Shown here: one piece after another, positions 1-11,960 of the stretch | Layout of the letters: the number at the start of each line of letters is the position of its first letter | How positions within the stretch are numbered: the stretch's first letter is position 1 | DNA from: Ariolimax columbianus | Lineage: Eukaryota > Mollusca > Gastropoda > Stylommatophora > Arionidae | Assembly (NCBI GenBank): GCA_036924085.1 | Contig: JAVGWX010000002.1 | Location: 151,273,071-151,337,070 of the forward strand | Length of the DNA: 64,000 nucleotides | Reading direction: 5' to 3' | The notes under the pieces: model-generated | Told to the model about the DNA's origin: nothing | The model's database searches: none | Seen by the model: only the letters and a program-made list of their open reading frames with translations | Made by a program: the position numbers and the translations under genes

Positions 1-540
1 AGAATTCACATCACAAACATTAACAGGTAAGAACTGCACTTGTTCTGCAGTGGGATGTACAACATTCGCTTCACAATTTCAAACATGTAATCAATTCCTT
101 CCTCACCTTTGACAGGTCAGAAATCGGATAGGCAAGACTCTGAAAGGCAAGATATTAGCATACTACACCCTCCACGAAAGAATGTCACTTCTCTGAATAT
201 GGAAGACAATAACTCCATTTATCCTACCTGGTAAAAACTTTAGGCCCACCGACCATTAATACGTCGCTTTTCAAATTCAATTAACTTAATAACTTGATAA
301 CTTGGTACTTTGACCTTTTATTCCAAGCGAAACACAATGCCACCGTACCGTTAAACCCCCTCGCAGGAATCATGTATCCAAAAAGTTGCAGGATCGATGC
401 CAATATCATTGGTGTTGATTGTTGACAGGAATATCTTCTTGCTGATCCCTCTTAATCTTATTTAAACATGCTTTGAAGGCTATAGCTGTACTTTTGTAAT
501 CAACCAGCCAACCAAATGTTCTGTTTTTGTAATCTGGGAT
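1..540. other. intergenic, nothing recognised
   Basis: Mixed-composition, moderately AT-rich DNA with stops in all frames. I see no element ends, tandem units or coding similarity here. Confidence 0.5.
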
Positions 541-544
541 GTAT

Positions 545-765
545 AGGTTTTTAATATTGTGTATTTTGTATTTGTATTGTCTAAGGTTTACTTCAACAGT
601 TTATATTTTTGAATGGATGTATTTTCCTTTTTAATGTCCTATGTTTACTTCAACAGTTTATACTGTCTATTATATGCATTTTGTGTGTGTTAATTATCCA
701 ATGTTCACTTTAAAAATTTATATTGTGCATTGCACGTATTTGTTGTTGATTTAAATGTAATTCAA
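545..765. repeat. short degenerate tandem repeat, about 59 bp x 3
   Basis: Three spaced copies of a core like GTTTACTTCAACAGTTTATA begin near 585, 643 and 703; the third copy is diverged. The DNA between cores is T-rich and less conserved. It is a small decayed minisatellite with no coding content. Confidence 0.55.
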
Positions 766-775
766 TGTCAAGCTG

Positions 776-895
776 TAAACTAGCAACACAACGCATTCCA
801 ATCTCCGGACTGCATCATGTTACATGCGAAATCCTGTTCATGGCTTGGTAGCGGGAGATTGAGAACGAACGCAGAAGAAGAACAAGAAGTCAACA
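776..895 (+). mobile_element. SINE family S1, copy a (5'-truncated)
   Basis: The block GTAAACTAGCAACACAACGC, followed by a purine-rich segment and GAGAACGAACGCAGAAGAAG, matches the 3' halves of the copies at 19200-19550, 37746-37911 (minus) and 40545-41000. The 3' end is a GAA-type simple tail. Only the 3' part is present, as expected of a 5'-truncated retroposon. A possible duplication (GTCAA on both sides) is too short to rely on. Non-coding; family unnamed by me. Confidence 0.65.
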
Positions 896-2120
896 CAAAA
901 ATACAAATGTAAAACTTCACTGCATAGTCGGGTTTATTGTATGACTTTGACAAATAGGATACACTCGTACCTACATAAATTGGTGCCGGGTCAGAATGAA
1001 ATGGTAGGATATGATCAATAATAAGAATATGTTAGAAATACCAACAACAAGAAAAAGGAAAAACATACATCATTAGAACATTGCATGAGGAGATTACGCG
1101 GGTACTGAGGATGAAACACATTAAAGAAACCAGCTGAACTCATTACAATACAGTCTATATTTTGGAATCCCAGAATCAAGAGAAGTAGAGCCATATCAAA
1201 ATACACATCAAGAAAAAGGCTCCGGGCAAACACGAACAGGAAAGAGATTAACAGAGCAGGACGGATGACCAAAGACAGGAGGACTTGGCGTGTATCTGTA
1301 GAAGACCTGTCCTCCACAAGGAACTTGAAAAACGTGTTGGTGTATTCATGAATGACTTACTTGAGTTAATCTTTTAGTTTCATCTTGGAACATATATTGC
1401 ATATACGGATTTACATTTTGGATCGTCTTCTTGGAATAAAAGTGAAGAAATGCCTTCATCATCTTGTCTATCTTTCTTGATCAGGTGTTGTGTTACATCG
1501 TCACCCTTTCATTATGATGTGTTCCATTTTAACCCATGCGTGTCTATATTGTTAGACTTCTTTATGAAAGTGTGTCATATCCATCTCCATTTTCTTCCAG
1601 AAATCACCATGCGTGTCACCTCCATTGGCATTCTTTGTCAAATATATGTGCAAGCTGTCACATCTGTCATTTCCTTTCCCTTGTTATCGATACTGTTGAG
1701 AAGCCTTGCGTGATCTACAATGAGAATGAACCAGACCCGCCTTCTTCAGTACGTCCCCTAAACCCATGCAAAAACAATAATTTCAAACTGGCTACTAGAA
1801 AACACATGAGAATTCAGCGATGACATCAGCGCGAGTAAATTCTATAACAATGTGTTTAATTAAAGGTTTACATTTTTAGATTCTTCTTTCAAGTGCACGG
1901 CTCTTTCCAAAGAAGACCACAGTCCTTTTGGCTATATCAGGCAGTATGAAAAGAACAACGATATCGGCATCTGTTAGGAAATCTGCTGAAGGTTGATAGT
2001 GTGAGTGTGCTACTCTTAGATACACGTTATGTGTGAATATCAATGAAGAATGAATTATCTAGACCACTTGGCCAAGTTTGTTAATCTTTGCACATTTAAA
2101 CAATTATTGTAATCTAATAG
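896..2120. other. intergenic, no supported gene
   Basis: Unique-looking DNA. The longest open frame is a 100-codon minus-strand frame at 1015-1317 with hydrophobic stretches; I have no homology or composition argument that it is a gene. Two overlapping plus-strand frames at 1450-1823 look accidental. Confidence 0.45.
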
Positions 2121-2442
2121 GCCACAGTTCGTTCTTGCAGTTCACTTAGAGCCACTTATATAATTATTATAGTTCACTTAGGGCTACTTAGATCAATCTT
2201 ATAGTTCATTTAGGGCCACTTAGATCAGTCGTATAGTTCATGGAGGGTCCACTTATACCATTCTTATAGTTCACTTAGGGCCACTTAGATCATTCTTATA
2301 GATCACTTAGGGCCACTTAGATCATTCATACAGTTCACTTAGGGTCACTTAGATCATTCTTATAGTTCATGGAGGGAGCATTTATACCATTCTTATAGTT
2401 CACTTAGGGTCACTTAGATCATTCTTATAGTTCACTTAGGGC
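2121..2442. repeat. minisatellite T1, left block (32-bp unit)
   Basis: Tandem copies of a unit of about 32 bp made of two related halves, TTCACTTAGGG and TCACTTAGATCATTCTTATAG. Copies are more diverged at the left edge. The array stops abruptly at 2442, where an RTE-like LINE begins, and resumes at 5100. Confidence 0.9.
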
Positions 2443-2444
2443 GC

Positions 2445-3785
2445 CATGCAACACTCATCAGTGCATACGCACCCACAATAACAAATCCTCAGGAAACAAA
2501 AGATAAGTTCTATGAGGACCTTGAGGCGCTCATCGCTGCAGTCCCCAAATCTGACAAACTGGTCATCCTCGGTGATTTTAACGCTAGGGTTGGCACAGAC
2601 CATACAACCTGGGAGGGGGCCATTGGCAGACATGGTATCGGAAAATGCAATAGTAACGGACTGCTCCTTCTGAGGACATGTGCCGCAAATGAACTACTCA
2701 TTACAAACACAGCTTTCCGACTACCTGTCCGAAAAAGAACCACATGGATGCACCCAAGGTCCCGCCACTGGCACCTCATTGACTATATTATCATCAGACG
2801 TAGGGATCGAGCGGATAATATGGTAACGCAGAGCATGTGTGGTGCAGAATGTTGGACCGACCATCGACTTGTCATTGCCAAGCTAAACTTCAAGATCCAG
2901 CCCAAAATGCGCCCCCAGGGAAAGAAACCACAGAGGAGGCTAAATGTCTCTCAGTTGAAGTACGAACCCACGAGAGGAGGCTTCCAGGAAGAGCTTGAGG
3001 GTAGACTGTCTGAGCTTCGTTTTGAAAAGAACGACATCGAAAAGAACTGGGCATCATTGAGAAACACACTCTACGATACAGCTGTTAAACACATTGGCCC
3101 ACTCACGCGCAAGCATAAGGACTGGTTTGATGAGAACGATATAGAAATACCGGGCCTTCTCGATGCAAAACATGAAGCGCACAGGGAATACCAGAGGGAC
3201 ACACCATCTCCGACAGCAAAAGCTGCCTTCAATACTGCTCGCAAAGCTGTCCAGACCAGGCTTAGAGAGATGCAAGACTCCTGGCTCAGCAAAAGAGCTG
3301 ACGAAATTGAGATGTTCGCCGAGCGTCATGACACCAAACGGTTTTACGAGGCAGTGAAAGCTCTCTACGGCCCGCAGCCCTCTAGTAATACTCCAGTTCG
3401 CAGTGCGGATGGGGTACTGCTGACAGATAAGGTTCAGATTCTAAACAGATGGTTAGACCACTTCTGCAAAATACTAAACCACCCATCGTCCATAAATAAA
3501 GAGGCCATCCGGCGAATGCCGCAGGTGGAACTGAACCTGGCGTTGGATGAAGTAATTACTGAGGAGGAAGTCGACAGGGCAATCAGTTCACTATCTATAG
3601 GAAAAGCTCCAGGAGCTGATGCAATACCAGCAGAGGTATATAAGACAGCTGGCCCATCCCTCACCAGAAGGATCACTGAACTCTTCTGTCACATGTGGGC
3701 TGAACGTAAAATTCCGCAGGAGCTAAAGGACGCCTCAATCGTTCACCTATACAAAAGAAAAGGCAATCGTCAGTGCTGTGGATGA
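2445..3785 (+). pseudogene. RTE-like LINE: endonuclease C-terminus, linker and start of RT
   Basis: One frame stays open from 2445 to the stop at 3783-3785, about 446 codons; the first ATG at 2748 lies inside the domain, so the true start was upstream and is lost. Near the beginning are the AP-endonuclease motifs GDFNARVG (about 2575) and TDHRLV (about 2858), which bind metal and catalyse nicking of target DNA. A charged linker follows, then the RT entry motif GKAPGADAIPAEVYK near 3600. The frame ends at LYKRKGNRQCCG, where related elements continue into the RT fingers. The N-terminal Asn and Glu motifs of the endonuclease are absent. Confidence 0.85.
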
Positions 3786-3822
3786 TAATGTCTAAGTTTG
3801 GCTGCCCAACAAGTTCATAAAA

Positions 3823-5052
3823 ATGGTGAAACAGCTACACGAAGGCATGTGTGCTCGTGTACTGGACAGCGGTGCAATCTCTAAAACGTTTCTAGTATCA
3901 AACGGAGTAAAACAAGGATGTGTACTCGCCCCGACTTTGTTCAGCATGATGTTCGCGGCCACGATGACAGACGCCTTCAGATCATTGGAGCTTGGAATAC
4001 CCATAAAGTACCGCACAGATGGCAAGTTACTCAATTCCAGAAGAATGAAGGCCAAAACAAAAGTGGCTGGCGACATAATCATGGAACTTGTATTTGCTGA
4101 CGACTGCGCTCTAATGAGCAACTCAGAACTGAACATGCAGGTTGGAATGGACCAGTTCTCTGCCGCATGCGAAAATTTTGGCCTGACCATAAATGCCAAA
4201 AAAACAGAGGTCATGTACCAACCAGTACCAGGCATGCCGTACACAAAACCAAAGACTACAGTCAGCGGGCAGACGTTGAATGCCGTAGACAAATTAACAT
4301 ATCTGGGCAGCACGCTGTCGAGATCTGTCAGCCTAGACGATGAGGTGGCAAGCAGAATAGCAAACGCCAGCACAGTCTTTGGTATAATGCGCTCGATGGT
4401 CTGGGCACGTCGTGGCATCAGCGTCAAGACCAAACTCAAAGTCTACCGTGCAACCATCATTCCAACCCAACTATACGCTTGCGAAAGCTGGACTGTATAC
4501 TCTGGACATGCAAGGAGGTTAAACCACTTCCACACAGGTTGCCTGAGGCGAATATTCCACATCCGATGGCAAGATCGTGTCACTGACATCGAGGTTCTCT
4601 CGAGGGCTAACATGCCCAGCATCCATGCACTGCTAGAAAAAGCACGACTAGGATGGGCCGGACACCTCGTCCGTATGTCAGACGAGCGGCTCCCAAAGAA
4701 GCTTCTCTACGGCGAGCTGAGAGAGGGATGGCGCGAGAGAGGGCGCCCAAAGAAACGTTTTAAAGACGGTCTGAAGGACTCACTAAAAAGTTGCCAGATA
4801 GACATCGACAACTGGGAATATCTTGCGAAAAACAGATCTGACTGGAGAAGCGCAGTCAAATCGGGTGTAGCTGCTGGTGAAGATGACCGTGTTGTGAAAG
4901 CCCAGAACAGACGCGAGACGCGGAAATCCCGAGCAGCGGGAACACCATCCCCTTCTACAAACCTCGCGTGCCCGATATGTAGCAGATGTTTTCGTGCTCG
5001 CATTGGCCTGTTCAGCCACATGCGCATCCACACCCAAAAGGGAAATCTGTGA
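3823..5052 (+). pseudogene. RTE-like LINE: RT C-terminal half with C2H2 zinc finger
   Basis: An open frame of 409 codons from an internal ATG. Its homologous sequence begins just upstream in another frame (SKFGCPT near 3789), so a single-base loss near 3820 adds a frameshift to the deletion. The catalytic FADD box is at residues 91-94. The thumb region with YLGSTLSRS and the conserved GRPKKRFKD segment follow. A finger with C-x2-C-x12-H-x3-H spacing (CPICSRCF...H...H) closes the protein. The first catalytic Asp of the RT palm, normally in an AFDTV-like box, lies in the deleted part, so the enzyme would be dead. Confidence 0.85.
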
Positions 5053-5099
5053 CAAAGATGATGTCGGCGGTCCTCATCGACAACGATGGACAGCTATTA

Positions 5100-6340
5100 T
5101 TATAGTTCACTTAGGGCCACTTAGATCCTTCTTATAGTTCACTTAGGACCACTTAGATCATTATTATAGTTCACTTAGGACCACTTAGATCATTCTTATA
5201 GTTTCATGATAGGGCAACTTAGATCATTCTTATAATTACAAAAATAACCAATTAGATCATTATTGTAGTTCACTTAGGGTCACTTAGATCATTCTTATAG
5301 TTCGAGAATAGGGCCACTTAGATCATTCTTATAGTTCCAGGATAGGGCCACTTAGATCATTCTTATTGTTCCATGAAGGGCCAATTAGATCATTCTTGTA
5401 GTTCACTTAAGGCCACTTAGATAATTCGTATAGTTCACTTATGGTAACTTAGATCATTCTTATAGTTCACTTATGGTAACTTAGATCATTCTTATAGTTC
5501 ACTTATGGTAACTTAGATCATTCTTATAGTTCACTTATTTTAACTTAGATCATTCTTATAGTTCACTGATGGTCACTTAGATCATTCTTATAGTTCACTT
5601 AGGGTCACTTAGATCATTCTTATAGTTCACTTATGGTCACTTAAATCATTCTTATAGTTCCCGTAGGGTCACTTAGATCATTCTTATAGTTCACTTAGGG
5701 TCACTTAGATCATTCTTATAGTTCACTTAGGGTCACTTAGATCATTCTTATAGTTCACTTAGGGTCACTTAGATCATTTTTATAGTTCCCTTAGGGTCAC
5801 TTAGATCATTCTTATAGTTCACTTAGGGTCACAGATCATTCTTATAGTTCACTTAGTCACTTAGATCATTCTTGCAATTAGGGAGGGTCCACTTAGATCA
5901 TTCTTGCAGTTCACGGGGGTTGGGACACTTAGATCATTTGTGTAGTTCACTGAGGTTTCACGTAGATCACTCTTGCAGTTCACAGAAGGGCCACTTAGAT
6001 CATTCTTGTAGTTCAAGTGGGTAGGGGCACTTAGATCATTGTTGGTGTTCACGGAGGGGCCACTTAGATCACTCGTGTAGTTCACGGAGGGGTCACTTAG
6101 ATCATTATTGTAGTTTATGTATGGCCACTTAATGATTCCTCTAGTCTACGTGGGTTATTTAATCATTCTTATAGTCCAAACGAGTGCATTGATCACTGTA
6201 GAACAATGGACCATATTAATCATTTTTGGAGTCCATGTTAGTCATTAAGTCATTATGATAGTCCAAAGAGAAAACATTGGTAACTGATGTAATTCACAGG
6301 ACCACTTTACTCATTCATGTGCATGGTCAATAAAAACGTA
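5100..6340. repeat. minisatellite T1, main block (32-bp unit)
   Basis: About 38 tandem copies of the T1 unit, most regular between about 5420 and 5870 and increasingly diverged rightward (ATAG becomes GTAG, half-units are lost). The 74-codon minus-strand frame at 5861-6085 is a by-product of the periodicity. Confidence 0.92.
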
Positions 6341-6484
6341 TGTAGCTAATCTTCAATGAATGCACCTTGACAACATCAACAGGACAACTACATTACGCCA
6401 GAAACACAGAACGTATGAAACCAACTGACTAATTCAACAAAAAGCAAATCAGATGTTAAATGGTGCACTTCACGTTTATTCGTT

Positions 6485-6492
6485 GTACTGGA
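6485..6492. repeat. target-site duplication, left copy (right copy 7779-7786)
   Basis: GTACTGGA occurs immediately before the first recognisable LINE codons and again immediately after the GAGAAGAAGAA tail. Eight bases could match by chance, but both copies sit exactly at the element boundaries. Confidence 0.6.
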
Positions 6493-7778
6493 AAGGATGT
6501 GTATGACCAACACTGGAATACGGCATGGGTGCCTTTGCAACAGCGGCAAAGACGAACCTAAAGAAACTAGACATGGCACAGAATATCGGACTCAATATTA
6601 TTACCTGAAGTCTGAGAAGCACTCGAGTTAGAGAACTCGAGACGGTAACAGACCACCAGGGCCTCTATGATCGCAGAGTTTGAAAAATACTAAAACTGAC
6701 AGAAAAATACTAGCGCGTAAATAAACATCCAGTGCAGAAAAAGTCTATGATTTAAGAAAAATAACGCATAAAAAGAACACGCTTCAACCATCTATCACAC
6801 GTCCTAACAGTAAGAAACAGTGACATATCAACATGTCCAACGACTTGGGAATTGATACAGTCCCGCAGCTCAACTTCACGGTAGAAGCAAAATGGGAGAA
6901 GAATCAGACAATTTTTGAGAGAAAAAAACCTAAACCATATTGGAAACGCCTATCCTCAGCCCACGTGGACGCACGTCTACACATACGGATCATCAGAGGA
7001 AGCATTGAGGAAAGGAGGGGCTCGACTCGTCATACTTCTACAGCATGGAACCATTATAAGGATAGCAAGTGCTGCCGGGAAGCCCTCGACAAATCTAAGA
7101 ATAGAGCAGCAGGCAATAAAGGAAGCAGTCAACCTATCAGATTAAAAAGGGTTAAAATATAACAGAATAGTTTTCTTGTGTGACTGCATGGAAAATGAGA
7201 ACCACAATATGGTATGGAAAAGGAACTGATATGTCAGCTAAATAAACTTTCAGACCACAATAAAATCACTCCTCGGTGGATTCCAGCTTACTGTGGCATA
7301 CCAGGAAATGACTGGCCGGGCGATTGGGTAGGGAGGCAAGACAAAAAGAACAATTCCCCTACCAAGTGTCACTGCCAGAAGTCAGGGCACATTTCAGAAC
7401 ACACTATGAACAACTGTGGACAGAGAGAGCAAACAGCAAATACCCACATATCCCAATAAATAGAATGAATTTGAAACATTATACCACATTTTTCGCCTCA
7501 GAACAGGTCATTGCAGACTAAATGCACACATTCATAAAATGAAAGCTGCACAGACTGCACAATGCACATGTCAGAGAGGACCCCGGACTCCAGAACACAT
7601 CCGGCGAATATGTCCACGGCACCAAGACTCCAGTAAGAAGATCTGGCCTGAGGAAAAAAGCATACGACAAACTGTGGATAACCATTGATGGCCTGCGACT
7701 GATGTGTCACTTCATGGAGGCGGTACATCTGGTGGCATAAAACGAGCATTCGAAACCGGACACGAAGGAGAAGAAGAA
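6493..7778 (+). mobile_element. decayed RNase H-bearing LINE (family J), 5'-truncated
   Basis: Pieces in different frames follow the order of an RNase H LINE. The RT end reads PTLEYGMGAFATAAKTN from about 6505, with stop codons in that frame near 6500, 6605 and 6690. The RNase H start (TWTHVYTYGSS, about 6968) has Tyr where family A has the catalytic Asp. WIPAYCGIPGND lies near 7278. The C-terminal CTC...H...C cluster is near 7567-7615. The 3' end is a short GAA repeat. It lies between T1-type repeats on both sides, so it too landed in or beside the array. Its coding sequence is more diverged than that of family A, implying an older insertion. Confidence 0.75.
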
Positions 7779-7786
7779 GTACTGGA

Positions 7787-8340
7787 TAGGGATACTTTGA
7801 TCACTCTTGTCGTTTACCGAGTCAGGTAGGTCATTTGTGACGTCTACGAGCCCAATTAGAATATATTCTAGCCGTCTACAGGGTCACTAAATTATTATTG
7901 TCGTCTATGGGACCAAATATACGTTTTTTATGGTCGTTTACACCAACTAGCTAATTTGTCCAAATGTGTCGACCACGAAAGCATGTAGGTCGTTTATGTG
8001 GTCCACGGGGTCACTAAGATTATTATTGTCGTGTACGGGCTCTATCAGCTAATTCTTGTCGTCTATAGTGCCACATAGATCATTAATATGGCCTTCATCT
8101 TAATATACTCAAAAACTAGAGCAAAGTAGGTCCGCATCCTGTTAGGCGCCATTTATTCTGCTCTAAACAAACCATCGAACTATGGCCAGTGTTATGTCAT
8201 GTCACAGTCAGTCGCCTCTTACGACATGGTCTCTGTGAGGCAATGGTGCTATTCTTGTCCTTGTCACTTAGATCATTCTTGACCTCTGTGGGGCCACTGA
8301 GATCATCCATGTCGTTCACAAGTGGCCCTTTGCCAATATT
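7787..8340. repeat. minisatellite T1-like, decayed right block
   Basis: Diverged units such as GGTCACTAAATTATTATTGTCG and GCCACATAGATCATTAATATG keep the CACTTAGATCATTCTTGT core of T1. A stretch near 8125-8250 containing GTCGCCTCTTACGACATG interrupts it and may be a SINE fragment, a weak call. Confidence 0.6.
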
Positions 8341-10170
8341 TTGAGACAATCTACTTCTTCAGACCAGCGAAATGAAGCAAAAGAGCCTAACTAATTAGCT
8401 TTCATTTCGCGCTAATGAAATTTCCTTTTATGATCCTAAATGTGCGGCTAAATGTGATATTTGAGACAGGCATCTGAGAAGATGTAAGATTTTGAATAAT
8501 TCAATTATTGTAACTTTTACTGGGCATGTCAACCACGCTCTGAGCTCCACCAGTGTCGACACAGGAAACTTTTTTTTTATTGCCATAAAAAACAGCCGTC
8601 AAGAATGAAGTGTAAGGAACTCATTTGACTAGCTCATGCGTGGATGTTGATGCAGTATCGACCAGCTGCCATATTTGTTGAGTAGACTACATTGTTAAAT
8701 TGAATGACTATGTCAGTTTCCATTTTTTTTAATGCACGCTCAGCCGAGAGGTCAGTGTAATTGTGTCCCAGTTTTTGTGGGGATTCTGGTTTTATGTAAA
8801 TTGAGCTTGTGCACATGTTTCTCCTCCTATTCGTATTATCGGTGTCAGGGATATTGTATTTTAGATCAGGTAAGCAGCGAATCTGATTTAATTGTAAGTG
8901 TGTAGGCAATTAAATATGTTTTGTCTTCATTTGTGTAAGAGAAGCGTGTTTGTCAATCATCTCTTTGGCCGGAGTTGCCATGCTGTGCCAGAGAAGCGTG
9001 TTTGTCAATAATTTCTTTGACCTGAGCTGCTAATCTGCTTTGCTACTGTATTCTTTTTTCTGGACCATTATGCATCTAACACAATAGGTTACCGTCGTGT
9101 CTCTTGTCTTGATAAGCTTACAGACGAATCTCTCGCACGTTCTCAATTGCCTGACTTTTATTTAAATGTTCCTTATCTCTAATAGGTTTGCATTGTTTTG
9201 ATCTTGTTATAAACCGCAATGGCCAATTTTGAGTAGAGTTGTTTTTATTGAAGATTAACTGATGTTGCCAGACTGAGATGTACTCAACCAGCACAGTTGG
9301 TATTCTACATGCATACTATATCTTTAGACACTGTTTATCCACAGCCCATGTGGTGTATGCACTTTATTCTTCCTGGACAGAGCACAACTTTGCCCTCAGT
9401 TGTTGAGATATTATTTATCAGTTACGGGCGGCATAATTACTGAGGATAACGGCAATGTAGAATTTCAGCACAGGGCAGATATCTGATACGAGGGTTATTA
9501 AAGCGAAAATGCGAAATTAAAGTTATTAGAATACCATGATCAGCAAACAAGAAAAACACAGACGTCCTAAAAGAGCTGGGAAAATAACGAGATTTGTTGA
9601 TACACAGTATTACATCTATGTGGCCACATCAAACTACAGTTTGGAAAATAACTATTCTGGAAAGTAGGCCATATTGAGGGTAACATCGATAGTCGACATT
9701 AATAATGTTCTAAAGGTGACGGGGACGCAGGCTACATAACTAGCTAGTTCGAGAGTATAACATGGCGGCTGTAATGAGATCGACGTTCTAAAATTGACAT
9801 GCTTCATGATGATGATGGGACATAATAATTGCATGTCATGATCATGCCGCGGATGATGACACCTACGCTCTGATAAATCGGCCATCCATGGATTTATTAT
9901 TAATCATTAGATTGCATTAAATTGACATCAAACGTGAGTCGGTAAGGGAGAGGTCATTTAGAAGATGGAAGAAGAGGTGTACACCAGGCAAGCTACTGTA
10001 ACCTTCCGTTTTAATAAATGTTCGCATTTACTGAGAGAAACTGCGCATCTATTGGTAATTCAAGATTGCAATGGTGTCAATTCTGGGTGACATGTCAGTA
10101 AATGTACTGCGTTGAGCAGTCTGAATCCTTGCTTCGTTGGCTTCCCTTCCTTAACTAGAAATCATGCATA
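8341..10170. other. intergenic with one 52-bp duplication
   Basis: No coding similarity seen. A segment beginning GAAGCGTGTTTGTCAAT at 8941 is repeated at 8993, a two-copy, 52-bp duplication. A poly-T run lies at about 8570. Minus-strand frames at 8634-8909 and 9652-9885 show no recognisable domain. Confidence 0.5.
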
Positions 10171-10984
10171 CATGTTCGTTTGAGTAGACACCAGCTGTAT
10201 GGCTTTCATACAACCTCGCTGATTTCTTCATTCATGCTCCTACTATGTTACATAATGATCTCTCAGGATCTCACGATCTCTCTTGCTCTTTCCTTTACTC
10301 ATACACAATCTATTCTATCATTTCCTACGGTTTTACTTTCCTGCTTTGTTCATCCTCACATTCCTCTTTCTCACTCCGTCCTACTCTCTCAGTCTCATTC
10401 TGTCATTCCTTTATGTCAGCCTTTAACTCTATCCAAATCCATTCCTTTATTCACTAATTTGCACTCTCTCACGCTCCCACTCTTCATCTACCTCTCAATC
10501 ACCCCATCTCCCTCTCAATCTATCTTCCCCCTCCCTACCTTCCTCCTAATCACTCAATGCCACACTACTTCACTCTGTTGTCGTCGGCTTATCGATTCTC
10601 TCATCTCTGCTCCCCTCTTTACCTCTCGTTCCGACTTTAGACCTCTAATTCAAAGGTCATTACGATCGGGGCATCAAATAGATTACATCCAAGTTGAATA
10701 ACTGTATTTCTCTATTGCATTGCTTTGGCTTGACTTTTCTTGAGAAACCATGCAACACTTGTCAACTCCCGCGTCCCGTAGCATGTCTTCTGTTTCTTTT
10801 TTTTCCCCTTCTTGTTGTTCTTGGTCTCACTTTTTCTTCATTATTACTTCATAATAACTTGTTCTAAATTCTTTGATATCCTTTTTTGCTATCGTCTTAT
10901 TCTTCTCCATCACCTTTTTCTGGTATAATTATTACTTCTCCAACGATTACTTTTTCTATTACATATTCCGCTTTTTTACCTTCT
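10171..10984. repeat. pyrimidine-rich low-complexity region
   Basis: The plus strand is dominated by C and T (TCTC, CTCA, TTCC). A 173-codon frame at 10180-10701 exists because CT-rich DNA has few stop codons; its Leu/Ser/Pro/His-rich product is low complexity. It grades into the triplet region to the right. Confidence 0.6.
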
Positions 10985-11009
10985 ACTACTACTACTACCA
11001 CTACTACTG

Positions 11010-11045
<36 letters not shown>

Positions 11046-11228
11046 ATACTACTACTACTATTACAACGACTACCACTACTAATTATATTATTAATTTTAC
11101 TATTACTATTGCTACAACTAATACTGCTAATACTACTACTACTATAACGGAACGTACGAATAAAACTACTACTACTACTACTACTAGTGAGCCTAATAAT
11201 ACTTCTACTTCTTCAACTTTTACTACTC
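10985..11228. repeat. imperfect ACT/TAC triplet microsatellite, left block
   Basis: Long runs of ACT triplets with point changes. The triplet period gives a Thr-rich open frame (10886-11254) that should not be read as a gene. It abuts a mariner terminus at 11229. Confidence 0.9.
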
Positions 11229-11560
11229 CGAGGTATCTTCAAAAAGTTCCCTGAATTAGTGGATTGTATAGAAATATGATATAATAGATCTGTCTACACT
11301 AAATTTCCTTTAAAGTAGCTCCCTTCGGCAACAACATACTTTCGCCAACGTGCATACAGCTGCGGAAACATCCGCGGAACCCATTCTTTGACACCTCTCA
11401 GCTGTCGTGTCGCATTGGTCGTAGCATCCTGAGCATCCCTGAATTGCTGTCACTTTAGTGCCGATTTCAGTCAAGAGAACAAAAATCAGCCGGTTACATA
11501 ATCTGGAGGATGTTCTAAGGTAATCACATTGTGCTTTACGAGGTACTGCTTCAATAAATC
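11229..11560 (-). mobile_element. mariner-type transposon fragment: transposase C-terminus and one end
   Basis: Read on the minus strand, LVKHNVITLEHPPDYVTG is followed by LKSALK and then RWRKYVVAEGSYFKGN, the usual C-terminal path of a mariner transposase (HPPxSPD...W.....G.YF.G). The Ser-Pro-Asp around the third catalytic Asp is altered, and stops interrupt the frame. The outer edge, a terminal-repeat-like GGTATCTTCAAAAAGTTCCC at 11231-11250, resembles mariner inverted repeats as I remember them. The other end and the N-terminal part are missing. It lies inside ACT-triplet DNA. Confidence 0.7.
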
Positions 11561-11872
11561 TACCACTACTACTACTACTATTATAATGTATTCTGCTGCT
11601 ACTACCGCTATTACTACTACCTCTACTTCCACTATTACTACTTCTAGTAATATTATAACTACTGACGTTATCGCTGTTACTGCTGCTGCTACTACTACAA
11701 TTATTGCAGCCACTACTACTACTGCTACTGATACTAATAATGCTGCTACTACTACTACTATTACTACATCTACTATTACTTATACTATTACTGCTGGTGC
11801 CGCTGCTAATATTACTGTTATTGTAACTGTAACTGTTATTAATAATACTACTACTACTACAACTACTACTAG

Positions 11873-11904
<32 letters not shown>

Positions 11905-11960
11905 GTAGCAGTACTACTACACCTGCTACTACTACTACTATTTCTACTACTACCCCTTCT
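11561..11960. repeat. imperfect ACT/TAC triplet microsatellite, right block
   Basis: Continues the triplet composition of 10985-11228, with GCT, ATT and GTT variants. Threonine-rich (plus) and Val/Ile-rich (minus) open frames are artefacts of the triplet period. Confidence 0.9.

Larger units (their letters stand above)
2443..5099 (+). mobile_element. RTE-like non-LTR retrotransposon, 5'-truncated and internally deleted
   Basis: This is a LINE of the AP-endonuclease type carrying endonuclease, reverse transcriptase (RT) and a C-terminal C2H2 zinc finger. It interrupts minisatellite T1: the same 18 bp of array sequence lies at 2425-2442 and 5100-5117, so a target-site duplication is possible but cannot be told from array periodicity. 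The 5' end lacks the N-terminal endonuclease. An internal deletion near 3783-3790 removes much of the RT fingers and palm. The coding parts are otherwise remarkably open, suggesting a fairly young insertion. RTE-like is my clade guess from the RT and finger layout; a neighbouring clade is possible. Confidence 0.85.

Noticed and set aside
1015..1317. A small hydrophobic membrane protein on the minus strand
   Set aside because: No homology, no conserved copy in the window, and length within chance for AT-rich DNA.
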